Source: Certhia americana (lineage: Eukaryota > Chordata > Aves > Passeriformes > Certhiidae). Taken from it: a stretch of DNA of 64,000 nt. The position numbers and the translations under genes were made by a program. The stretch covers positions 56,413,238 through 56,477,237 of the forward strand of contig CM031857.1 of NCBI GenBank assembly GCA_018697195.1. Reading direction: 5' to 3'. The notes under the pieces are model-generated. The model saw only the letters and a list, made by a program, of their open reading frames with translations. It was not told the origin of the DNA and searched no databases. Shown here in pieces: positions 38,565 through 50,700 of this stretch; position 1 is the stretch's first letter; each line of letters opens with the position of its first letter.

Positions 38565-40641
38565 AAAGAAAAGGCAGAGGTTCAATCCTAGACCTTTGCT
38601 GCCCACATGGGTTAATTTTAGCTCTCACTCCAGCCCTGTTGGACATGCTTGGAGGAGCCCACACTGTCGAGCCCTGGGCCGTGCAGCACATATGCTCAGT
38701 TTCATGTGATAAAAACACAACTTAGTGGGTTGCAGCTTGGTAGGATCTTCTGCTTAAGAGGGAAGCTGGCTTAAGCTGCAAGGCTGTCTGCCACTCAGTG
38801 CCTTGTAACTCCAGCCCTCTTCCAGTTAGCAGGACAGAAATATCCTAACTAGCCATTTCCAGAACTGCAGATGTTTTCCCAGAGTAAAGATCTGGAGCCA
38901 TGATGAGTGATAAAACATTAAACCAGATGGACCTTGTTTTGTTTTAGATGTGTCACTTCATGTGATACTGCACTGCAGAAAAAAACATTTAGTGACACTG
39001 TAACATTGCAAAAAGCTACAGGTCAAGCAGGGAGTTGGCCAAACGTGGATGTAACACAGATATATCTAGGAGATGTTTACACAGAAAAAAGAGTAGTCAG
39101 TGTGTAAATGGCTGCTAACTAGAGCAGTGTCATTAGTTATTAGTTTTCAGAGGGCAGAATAAGCATGTGCAGTTTACATTTGATGTACATCAGTTCCCTG
39201 GGACACCAGCAGGGCAGAGAGCCCATTCTGGGGTCAGAGCAGGCACAGCGGTCAACTGTGAACAAGAAAGGAAGATTTGCTCCACTCTGCTTTCATAGCC
39301 AACATTTGTGGTGAACTGATTTTATCTATGATGTCCATGGAAGGTTGTGATTGTGGCATCTGGTGCTCTTTTGTGACACGGTGAGGAAAATAACTCCAAA
39401 AATGACACCCATCCAAATTAACAGCGAAGAGTAGGTTAAAATCCTTCAAACTGGTGGGATAAGAAGCGAAAAAAAATTATGTACAAGAGATCTGAAGTTA
39501 CCAAAAAGTTATCTGCCATATGAACATGTTTCAGTGTCTCCAAAATCCATCCCCTGTGGTGGAGGGGACGGGAGGAAGAGATCCTATTTGTGTATCTTCC
39601 ACTTAAGGAGCTGGGGTCCCCAAAGCTACCCACCAGGCATCCTTACTCACACCTGATAATACAGACAGGGACTGAGGGAGTTTGGAACCTACAGGACGAG
39701 GAAGCAGCCACATCATGATCCCATCCAGAAGGCTGGGAAAATGAATCTATCATTTTGTGACTCACAGCATGTAGGGAGCTGAAAGCAATTGGAGTTCCTG
39801 CTTGTCTTCTGTCACAGCCAAGCATAAATTGATTGGCGTTTGGTGATGTGCAGTCTGGGGAAAATCAGTGTGGCACAGGAAAGCAAGCGGTAAAACAGCA
39901 CACAACTCAAGCACTGAACAAATGGAAGGAAAATATGCCCTCCCTAAACTTCATAAAACGGATTGTGAATAGACAGCACTAAATCAAAGATACCCAAGCC
40001 CTCACCTCCACCCCAGCACAAGTATTTCCTTGGAAACACAGCTAGAAACCCCAGCACAACCAGACTTAAGGCTAAAAAAAAAGAAAAAAAACATTTGGAG
40101 TTGCCAAGAACTTTTTGAAATCTTATTCAAACAACCTCAAGCTGACACAGGTTTCTCAGCTTTCCATGACTGAGCTTTGCTTTGGAGAAAATGGAGACAT
40201 TAGGCAAAGGTATGGAATCTACAGCGTCAGACCCCAGTGAGCTAAAAAAATAAACAGTTGGCAAATTCTGCAGGTTATGATCCCAAATACAGCAACCAGG
40301 AAATATTGTACAGGACACGTTGGTGTCACAGGGAGGGGGAAAGAACAGGAAATTTGCTGTGTGCATGTGAAAGAATGTTTCCTGGTTTAGGTGTGATTTT
40401 TCTCCAATCACCACAGCAAAATGCTGCACACAACCATCCATATTAAGTTCTGCTGCAGACTAATTTTTTAACAACAGAATACAAACATGTGGTTATTGTC
40501 TGTAGCCATCCAAAACTGATATATCAAACCAAAGGGCAGCACAGACTAGTTTGTGTCCAACCTACTGGTTCCTTCAATTCTCCAATTACTTTTCTTCATT
40601 CTTATCCAGCTCAGTCCTTGCACCAATGGTTCAAAAATCTT

Positions 40642-40651
40642 NNNNNNNNNN
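40642..40651. other. Assembly gap (10 N)
   Basis: Ten Ns join two unrelated flanks. The round size suggests a placeholder of unknown true length, so sequence may be missing here. Confidence 0.98.
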
Positions 40652-42415
40652 GTCAGTAAGAGTGGGGTGAGCATAACACACTGGCAGCTGGAAGGAGCCA
40701 GAGAAAAGGAAGTGGGATAGACAGAAAAAGAAACAGCCACTGGCTGGAGCAAGCTTGGGAAGGAGGGGGGGAGGAGTACCCAGGTGCCAAAATATGCAAT
40801 CATAACCCCATGTATAAAAATTAACTTAGCAAGAACATGGTAAGAATATACAGATGTTTACATGCACACAAATACCCTGAATTGCAAATAAACTATTTCC
40901 AAGTAAGATTTTTTTAACTTCAATTTTCAGCAAATAATCACCCTCTATCCACAGACCAAAATTACTTTTTGAAGAGTATAAAATAAGAGTCACAGGTACT
41001 TTTCTTGGCCTAGAGCACATCCCCTTCTTCTCAAGGTAACTCTCTATTGATTGATTAGTCTGCTCTTTTCATTAATTGTGTTCTGATGAAGCAACAAAAT
41101 AAATGAAGCAGACGCAAAGGAATGGACACTTCTGGGAGAAGACTTGGTTTTAGGAAGGTCAGTGGTAGTGCAGGCAGGTTTCATCATCTTGGAATATGTG
41201 CCCAGGTTGCCTCAAATGACACCACTGTAGCTTTCCAATCTGTGGCTGCCCTGATATAAACAGCGAAGTCAAAATGTACCTACAGCTCTACATGAAGCTT
41301 CCTGCTTCCTTCTGAATGCATAAAGGCTAAGAAGGAACCAAGGCATGACAGGCAGAATAATGTGATCTCTTACTTGATTTCTATTTTGTAGAGAGCAGAG
41401 TAAGGTCTTGGCTTCTAATTGTTACTCTCTCAGTAGTCTATAAAGCCCCACGAGGACATTATCACAACCCTCCCACCTAGTTCATCACACAACTGTGCAA
41501 CTTACAGCCAGAAGATGCTAAGGAAGGGAAAAAAACAAAAACCACCACAACCCTCAAACCATTTAGGCTTCAAAGTTGTTGCACAAGGGAAATTTAAGGC
41601 CTCGTATTGTGAAATTTAGATGCTTACAGCCCTCCTACTGAGAACATGCATGCTAAGCTGAGCCTCAGGAACCGTTTTCTCAGCTCTGGTGGCTTAGGAT
41701 GCACAGACAACCAACAAGTCTGTGCACAGGGGTTCAACACAAGCTACGGGTTCTGTGACACTCTCCAGAACACACAGTCCACAGCCATTGTGATTCAGGT
41801 GACATTTAGTGCTGGTGGCTCCTCTCCTTATCACACCATCTGTAGGCATTAGCTAAGGTCAGCTGCTAAGTCTAACTTCACTTTCAAATCACTTGAATCC
41901 CCATCTCCACCTTCCCCAGAGGGTGGCTTAAACCCCCAGGACAGCCACAGAATAGACATTTTTCTCCCAGCCTGCCACTGGACATCTCTATAGCAGAAAA
42001 AATGATTGTGACCTGTAGCTCCTGAAAATAAAAAAACAAGAGTCCCAGATTCCTCAGTCATTTCTGGGTTTGAACTAACAACTGTTTGATGTGAAACCTA
42101 AATGGGAAGTCCTCATTTTCAGCTGAAGTTCCAACGCCTGAAGATCTAACCTGACTCGAAAGTGGTGAATGTAGATCTGAAGCCAAATCAAAACTCCATA
42201 AAAGTCATTGTAATTGTCTCAAAATAGTTGATTCATGCCTCAGTTTTCCTGAGTGAATTATACCATACCCAGCCCTCACATTCTGAAATCTGAATAAAAT
42301 TATCAGAGCTGCACAAGAAATATGGGTACACATGAAAATAAAGAAATCACAAAGTTGTTCTTTTTTTCTTAGAAATATATTTTGTAGAAAACAATATTAA
42401 CATTAAAAAGAAATG

Positions 42416-42421
42416 TTTATT
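42416..42421 (-). terminator. Candidate TNFSF11 polyadenylation signal
   Basis: AATAAA on the minus strand (TTTATT on plus), the first exact canonical hexamer I found downstream of the TNFSF11 stop. Cleavage would fall about 10-30 bp to the left. It is not proven; the surrounding region is AT-rich and such hexamers occur by chance. Confidence 0.4.
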
Positions 42422-44309
42422 ATACAGTATAAAATAATTGTTTGAATTCAATTCAGTTTCTTTAACACAAAAAAAAAAAAAATCTAAAAGCCTGAGGATT
42501 TGTATGAAGCCCCAGTTCCTTCAGATTTGATTCTTACTACAATAAATAGTGGGCTTTCCCCACATCATCCAGAGAGTACACAAACACGTCAAAACTCCCC
42601 CTCATCCCCTCACCCAACAAGCTGCTGTCCCCTGTCCAGATGTGCTCTAAATATCACCTCAGTATTTGCAGCCCTCCCTCCTGGCCCCTGTACCCACCCT
42701 CAGATTCCATCCACCCACCTCTCTTGGCCAAGCACTATACAAGCGACAGCTCACACTGCAAGAGTCTCCCCAGTTAATCTCTTGGCTAAAATGAACAGTG
42801 GCCAGCCACTGACAAATAATGGATAAATGGCTGAGTTGTACTCAGCTGTCTGTCCTCATAAAACCTGCGAGAATATCTCTTAACTCTGCCACTCATCTGC
42901 CAAAGGAGGCAGAAGGGTGCAGAGTTTTAAAAGCTACAGTGGGAGACAAGAACAGGCAATGCAATGACATAAGCTTCACTTCTTCAGGAAACTAAGCTAA
43001 AAAATTTACTGTTCAATTGCAGAATTTAACACTGGCAGATTTCGTTGTAGGAAAATACGCCTGTTCAGTAACTATAAATATCCCTAAAACATTTCTGGGG
43101 CTTACTATGTATTAACTTTTTTAAATTTCATTTTTACATAATGCCAGCTTAATTACCCTCCAGGTTTGAAAGGCACCCAGTGACTGACCAGCATTCTGGT
43201 GTAATTACTCATGGCATTGATATGATTTCACCTCCCTTAATACTGACAAGTTTAAAAGAAATCTATTAAGTTAAGAAGAACAAAGATATATATATTACAT
43301 TTGCTAATTGCAAACAACCTCTTATAGCTGCATTTTTTCCCATTGGGATTAAAAAGTGCACCAGTTTAACATGTCTGTACATAAAAAACAGTTAAAACAT
43401 TAAATAAACAAACAGCAAGAGATTTTAAATATTTTGTATCAAACATGGACAATATAATTTACATTTTTTTACACAAAACATTAAACCTGAAACATAACTT
43501 TAGCTATTACAGAATATAAAAATACATACTTTTTGTTTAAAAAATGTCTTTGCAGGTTTTGGCACAACATAAAACTTTAAAGGCACACGGTATTTTGGCA
43601 ATCTATATTTGCAATTAACTGTGCAACAATAATAACATGGCTTGTTATTAACTTCTAGAACTGCAAGGCCAGATGATCTCCCTTCTTCTTGGAATGGCCC
43701 TATTAAGCAGGTAAAAGTTGGGCTGTTTAGGTGTTCTCCAACCCATTTCTGCCATGGTTTGAGTTCTCCAACCTTAATCCAGCAAAGTTAAATTAGCCCT
43801 AAGTCTCAGCATCTGAAAAGCCACATCAAATGCAATGGGTTTAGTCACACTTTCATGATCTTTGCTGTCTCAGGGTCAGAACACTCAACACCAAGCAAAA
43901 TGGAGCCCTAAATGCAAGTTGGGAGCGAAGTTCTGTCCTGCCAAGGTCCTATTAGTTTGCACCAAAACTAGTAAAGGTAATCAGGGCAGAACTTGGAAAC
44001 AGAAGCTCAATAATGTTGTTTTGATTTCAACTACACCAATGCAAAAGGCACAAAGACTCTAGTGAGGCCAGTGGAGACAAATGAAATAAAACTGCTTTAG
44101 GACTGAATGAGGAGAACTGTGTAATTTTGCCCTTACATGTATTGGCAGGACTCCCACTGGAGTCTGCATGGGACAAAAACCTGCCTTTAGAGATTCTGTG
44201 AACTAAAGGCTGATAAAGATGTAATTTGGTTGCAAAAGATTTTCCATTCTTCAAGTTGTTTTTGAACAACTAAAAACTCAAAACAATTTTCAGCACACCA
44301 AAGAAAGAT
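42416..44309 (-). other. TNFSF11: Probable TNFSF11 3' UTR
   Basis: Follows the stop codon on the minus strand. It is AT-rich with many short A/T runs and no convincing competing frame. I saw no exact AATAAA or ATTAAA on the minus strand until 42421-42416, so the transcript may run about 1.9 kb past the stop. A shorter transcript using a variant hexamer is possible. The 3' boundary is inferred. Confidence 0.45.
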
Positions 44310-44731
44310 TCAATCTAAATCCCTAACTTTAAATGCTCCAAAATAAGTTGCTTCTTGTGAAGAATCCAGTAGCAATGGGTTTGATACCTGGATACTTATC
44401 ATTTCACCAGATTTTAATTTAAAAAACCCCCCTACGTTTACAGAATAAAAATGAAATTCTGAATTCCCTGACCAGTATTTGGTGCTTCCTCCCTTCATCA
44501 ACACATCAAAGCGCCTTATTTTAAGGTTTGTCTTAATCACATACACCATCAACTGAAGCCCTCTTTTAGTCAAGTTTCCTGAAGTTTCATGATGTCTAAA
44601 ACAAATATTGGCATAAAGGTAGTAAAATCCATCTTGATTAACAATTAGTTTTCCATCATTGAATGTCATATTTGATAAGTTTGCCTGGCCTTTGTCATGA
44701 TGCCAGGATGTGAGGTTCACTTTGCGCGTTC
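44310..44731 (-). CDS. TNFSF11: TNFSF11 exon 5 (TNF-homology domain, stop)
   Basis: Terminal coding exon for residues 105-244. The acceptor is ATCTCCAG|GAACG and the stop TGA is at 44312-44310. It carries almost the whole beta sandwich: SNMTF (residues 124-128), the [23 protein letters not shown] core, [12 protein letters not shown] and the C-terminal [10 protein letters not shown]. Ile176 (human Ile249, DE loop) and Met126 (human Met199, a known osteopetrosis mutation site) are conserved. Sequons lie at Asn110 (NLT), Asn122 (NLS), Asn125 (NMT, equivalent to human Asn198) and Asn157 (NLT, in the CD loop). Human Trp193 is Gln120 here. These substitutions are in receptor-facing loops, while the core strands are nearly unchanged. 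Confidence 0.98.
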
Positions 44732-47700
44732 CTGGAGATAAAAAATTTAAAAAAAAAGAGAAAAAAAAAGATTATTTACAAACATTTGACAAACGCCAAC
44801 ATTTAGAAAGCAACCTCTATGGTTTTAGAATCAATAGCAGCTAAAGTTCTATAGGCTAAAGTGAATGTGAAACAATCGTGATAAAAAATCCTAAGAAATT
44901 TCCTCTTTTCATCATACACTCCTGTATTTTGCTTAGTATTTATAACTGTGCCCTTCCATCAGAACTCCTGCTGGACTGTGGTATGAAACAGTTGCTTGGC
45001 GTATAGGTTGATTATGCTAAGCAACCATACAAAAAGCTCTGCATAGACATTACATTTCACCTAAAACTTTTTTCAAGTTACAATGAGTTGAGAGAAATTT
45101 GACAAACTTGTTATTGGTCTTTAACATGCAAGTGTTGACAAGGAATAACTAAAATTCTGGGGAAAAAGAAAAAAAAAGCTGAACTGACAATTCCCAAAAG
45201 AAAAAGCTCATGAAATCTTCAGTATTTTATGTTCAAATGACTGTAGTGGTAGAAAGGTAGCCATATAAATATATTTGATGACACCAAAAAATGGGGCAAA
45301 GTCAGTACAATTGTGCATCATTACTACTATACACTAAGTTGCCTAGACTCTACGCAGCACTTCAAGTATTTATGACATAAACTTCCTGATAGGCACAAGC
45401 CACTAAAATTCTATTATTCAGGGTAATACCCAGGGCATAACACAACAGATGAGAGGTGGCCAACTTGTCCTTCTAACCACTAGTAATTTTCAGCACACAA
45501 GACTGACTCCACTTGCTCCTTCCCACAGCAGTGGGTTCATGTAGGTACCAGAGGACTTAACAACTCAGCCTCACAGTGCACCTAAATGCCTGCTTGAAAT
45601 ATTCAGTACCTTATTCTCCCAACATGGGACCAAACCAATCCATCCTTAGCAAACTTTCCATGGCACACAGCAGGGCACAGTACCCTCTCCTCCAAGCATG
45701 TACAGAGGCATGCTTCAGGACCCCCCACCCTTTTCTGTGCAGAAAGGGAGGGCAGGAGAATAGGAGAGAGATGAGTCTTCTCTACTGCCAAGGGCAAGAA
45801 ACTTTTTCATGTGAGAGGAGTACTTTAACAGCAGCCCAGGACAAAAACCTTCTGGTGTTCTTCCACAGAGGTTTAAACAAAAGCACTGTCAAAGGCTGAT
45901 CCCAAGCAGCCAGGTAGAAATTGTGAAAGCAAAAACAGATAGAGAAGCCATCTCTCTGCAGTTCCTCAAAAAAAAAAAAAAAAAAAAAACAAAAAACCAA
46001 AAAACCAACAAAACATCTGAAACCCATCAATTAACTGGAAGAGACACCAAGATCTTAAGTCTTTTAGACAGCAATTATTCACCTTCAACATTAGGGGTAC
46101 CAGAGTACACCTCTGAAACACCAGGAATAGCTGAGGAAGTTGTAGAGCTTCATGTGCACAGCATTAAGTCTGGGAGAAATACTGCCCCATGGAGGGTAGG
46201 CTACCTTCAAGATAAGTAGGACAGGCAAGAAATCACTGCCTGGACCAGAGGAGAAGCATATTAGATAGAGGACAGGAATGTACACCTATGATGGAACAGA
46301 AAGGCATGCTGTGATTGCCCAGGGGAACATTGAGTAGTTGCTAGGCAGAATTTATTTATCCAACAAGCCAACTTTTGAGTTGCCAGTGAAGCTGCAGTTT
46401 TGAAGAAATCCTCAGTGGGAAGATTTTCTGCTGAAGAAGGGAAAAGAGAGCAAAGAGCTGCCACAGTTGCTTGTAATTGAGAGAGGGGCTCTGGGTGAAT
46501 TTTGCACTATTTGGATGTTCAGGGAAAGAGGCCAAGAGATGACAGGAGATGATCCTCTCTGGTCTGAGCAATGGATTTGTACAGGTAACTTCAGAAAGGC
46601 CCTTCCAAGCTAATGCTGTGATCATGCGTGCTGAGGCAGACAGGCATTTTGCCACAATTCAGTGCTCCAGAAGAGGTGTGCCACAGCCAGCAGCAGAGCA
46701 CAAAGATGCTCTGGTAGGAGTTATGCCATGCAACCTGTAATGGAAGGAACAAGCAGGTTCTCAGCACTTTTGGTGGTAACACACCCACATTTGGGGATAT
46801 CAAAACAATCATTACCCCAAAACACAGGAAGTACAGGAAACTGGAGCACATAAGTGCTGGATCTGCTGTTCATGAATGTTAGGTATCAGAAACTCTGACA
46901 TGTAACCCAAGCCATGAGGCAGTCAAAAGTGCTGCAGTACAGTACCTTATGTGAAATAATTTACTTTGGAACCATGAAAAAAACAGCACAAGGTAAGTCC
47001 TGCTGAAAGAGAAAGAAGTGGCTGGGGCATAATGAGCAAAATAGCCTTCCACACAGGGGAAAAAAGCATTATCTAAGAATTCAAGATAATGCATGCTCTT
47101 TCTCAAAACTGACGATAAATAAAAACAATGCCTTGCTTTTTTGTGAGCTTGAACTAAGACTAATACAAAAGAGTTAAATAAAATTAATTAGCAAGAAGGA
47201 AGATGTGAGGGGAACAGAAGAGAAAGGAGCCCTGTTTTGATAATTTGCTTGCATCCTAGTAGCTTTCAGATAAAAATAAAGCCTGAAAAAAGTCCAAAGT
47301 ACTGTTTGCTCTGAAAAACCCTTTGGAGGCAAAGGGCAGCTAAGTCGAACTTGCAGCTGTAAATAGCTCAGAATACTACAGCATTTCCTTAGACAGCTAA
47401 AGGTATCAATTCACACCCCAAATGATATATTTAACATTTATATTTATTTCTGTTTGCAATTTTCCCCTTCAAACTGTGACTAATTTCTGTAATCAATTTA
47501 TAAACCAAAATTCACTGTTTTCATTTAAAACCTAGGTAGCATTTATAGTGAGCTCTGGTATAAACCAAGCAGCAAGCATCCAGCTCTAACCTTAAGCAGC
47601 AAACTTAAAAAATACACACAGCAAGCCAAACCACTACAGCTTCTATGCCAAACGGTGGGTGGGGACACCAAGATCTGGGAAGGGTTATTTTTCCCCCTCC

Positions 47701-50700
47701 CTTGCACTATACCACCAGCTGCAGAAGTCCACTTGAGGCCTGACATTATTGTGAACCAGGTCAAAGCAAAATGTTCTCACACAGACACTGCTCAGTGCCC
47801 CTTCATGAAGGGTGTTCAGTAGAAAACTGCTGAAAATCCTGTTTGACAGTGATGAAGACTTTTTTTTTTTTTTTTTTTTTTTCTGGCACTGTTTATTCTG
47901 GATGAGTGTGATGACACTCATCACACACATCTCTACTCTCTGACAGTAGAGAACCTTAAAATACTAGGAATAGATCTGTCCACTCAGGGACGGCAGAAAA
48001 ATATTTAGATGGATTTCAGACATGCAGGGTAAAGTATCAGGGGAAGAAATCAAACTGCCATTTGCAGTCAGAAAAACAAGATGGGAGAGGAAAAACTCCT
48101 GGTAACCCCTCAGGCAAATTTTTCTTTCTTTATGCCTGTCACGAATCTCTAATCTCCCGAGCCAAGTGGGTACTGCCTCATGCCAGTGAGCATGATATTA
48201 AAGTGCCTCTCAACCAGAGAGGTTCAGGTTCCAGCTATCCCTAAGGATGCATCCCTCACTCCTGCAATGCCCACAAGGGCTACAGGAGCTGTGCTCATGG
48301 ATTAACTCCTGGCAATGCTCTTCCAAAAGAGGCAAAAGCCAGATCAGAAGGGAGTATATGCACAGCTCATCACAATGATAAGGAGTTAATCTGAAGCTAC
48401 AATGTCTTCCTGGCCATTACCCACAGATGTGCTATGCCACAGCCTTGAAGGTTAATATAGCAATGCATAACTGTAAAAATTATTAGCTGATGTAAATTAA
48501 AGTTGTAAAATTACAGTTTACAGCAACATCCAGGTAAGTAGCAAATAAATTCCACAGAGAAAAAGGTGGATTTCACAGACTGTGACACTGACACACACTC
48601 CACTTCTGCAGATAAATGATCTGTTTCTCTGACTAGCAAATTAATTGAAACCTTCCAAAGATAAAATGCTAAGGCAGGTTTACTGATACTAAATCCTCTA
48701 CTATTGACCTATTGTAAAAGTAGGTCAAAGCCAAATTCTGACTAAAATAGAAGTTTGTCCGGAGGCATTTGAGCTAACAAGAAACGTTGTGGAAGTTCTG
48801 ACTGCCACCTGACAAGCTGTTTAAGCTCTCTGCTATAAAGCTCTGGATTGTGGCAATGCCAATGTACTTGAAAGAATCCTATCCCTCCAGGCAAGAAGCT
48901 GTACAGAAGTGCTTTGTCTTTAAATAGAGCAAGAGCAAAGTATTACTATGCAGCCTGCTAAAATCTCAGATTTCAAGTCTCTACACATCACTCCCCTTTG
49001 GTTTGGCTATGTAAAACAGAAAAACAATGTGCATAGCACAATTAACAGTGAGTTCAGCCTGCAGGATGTATAAATCTTCAGAGAAAGAAGACAGTGGTGA
49101 TCAATGCAACTCTTCTTAAGATCTACCTAATAGCTTCAGAAAAAAACTCTGATATTACTTCTACCACACCAACTGTTGAGAATACAGCATTGAGAGTACA
49201 GCAAAAAACCTCAACTGACAGCGCCCCAGGGCAAAAACTAAAACTGCTCTAACATAATCTTAAAATTTTAGGAATGAATCTTTTCCTCTGGAGAGTGTTA
49301 ATGTTGCCTGAAGTTTTAGCTTTCGTATTTTATATTTGCCCACAGGCATCATTCCAAGGCAGACTCTTGTCCTGTTCTCTGACATTGTACTAGCAAGGAT
49401 TTTCCCAAAGCCATCTGAATACTTGTGTGTAGAAAATAAGAGCTCTGGCAAGATAAAAGAATACCATTCTCTTACCACAGGGGCAGATAAAAGCCACAAG
49501 AACAATTTTTTCCCCCTACTCAGTAGCTTGGGCAATGTTTGTGCTGGTACATGCTTATATGTACACATGCATCCTCATGGCTGGTGTCCAGTGGGAGTGG
49601 AAAACTCCTCATGGGCATACAGGCCAAAGGAAAATGGGAAACTTCAGAGGAGAGAATTCAACATAGATCTTCCTTCCTCACCTGAAGACAGCACAAAGGG
49701 GCAGACCATGCCCCTCAAGAGGTTGATCATGAAAAGCGGCCATTTGAAATAGAGGCCATTCAGCACAAGACAAAGGGGAGCCATCTCCCTTTCAGCACTA
49801 CCCCTGCTGCCTCTGAAATCTTTTAATGCATCCAATTAATTCTCACTATCAAAAGCCATTTCTGAAGTCCCACTCTGTTGTTGTTTCGCTAAACTACCTT
49901 CATATGCTTCATTATTCAATACCTTTATATTCTTATTGGAAGTATTCACATAAAAATTGAACTTACCAGATGGAATATTCTTATCATCAATAATGAGATG
50001 GGCAAATGGCTGTTTCTCAGGTTTGTTCCTCTTGTACAGCTCAAGTCCTAATGCCTCCATTGCAGCTAGAGATAAAAGAATTGCATTATCCCAAAAATAC
50101 AAGTTTAGTGGAACTAAAATATTTCTTATTCATAAAACAATACCTACCTTTTTCTGGTCTTGGTGGCGTTCTTCCCATAGCACGTTGGACTTCCTAAAAT
50201 GAGAAGGAGACATTGCTTTGATGTTTCCTTGGTTTTGTAACAATGTTTAGTTTGCACACTTAAAATAATCTGTGCATGTATCTGGGGACACTGTTTCACC
50301 TGCAGCACATTCAGATGTCTGGGATATAAATCACGTAAATATGATAATATGTAACAGGCACACACAATCAAATTACTTCTAGTAATTTGGTAATTCTAAT
50401 AAAGGTGGATAGAAATGATAGTATATATGATCACTGCATTATTTACTGAAGTAGTGGTGACAGCACATCATTTAAAACCTTCTCTACTTACTGTACTTGG
50501 AATATTTCTTGAAGTATAATGATTGATAAAAAGGCATCACAACAATAAAATTTATGAACTGATTTAATTACTTGGAGTCTAAAGGCAAAGAAAGAGGAAT
50601 TTCTATACAGGAAGTAGTGTGTAATCACTCTAACAACAAAGGATAGCTAAACTCTGAATCTAATTTGTGATGAGATCAATGAAAAACTCCATGCCTCACA

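Larger units (their letters stand above)
37130..42415. other. Intergenic downstream of TNFSF11
   Basis: Holds the A47 run and the N gap. Otherwise AT-rich sequence without recognisable genes. No FAM216B-like or EPSTI1-like exon, the downstream neighbours in mammals, was identified. Confidence 0.6.
44732..49966 (-). other. TNFSF11 intron 4
   Basis: A 5.2-kb intron with GT-AG ends. It contains A/T homopolymers at about 45969-45988 and 47861-47882 and a possible CR1 remnant near 46.54-46.63 kb. A 138-codon frame open on the opposite strand at 49336-49752 has no recognisable domain and is not called. Nothing else is seen. Confidence 0.85.

Noticed and set aside
38434..38725. Frames encoding poly-Lys or poly-Phe
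   Set aside because: Translation of the A47 homopolymer, not a gene.
42500..42826. 108-codon Pro/Ser/Thr-rich plus-strand frame just past the TNFSF11 3' UTR
   Set aside because: Low-complexity composition, no domain, no splice signals and no Kozak or promoter support.
49336..49752. 138-codon plus-strand frame antisense to TNFSF11 intron 4
   Set aside because: No recognisable domain, no splice or promoter signals, and it sits in an intron of a gene on the other strand.
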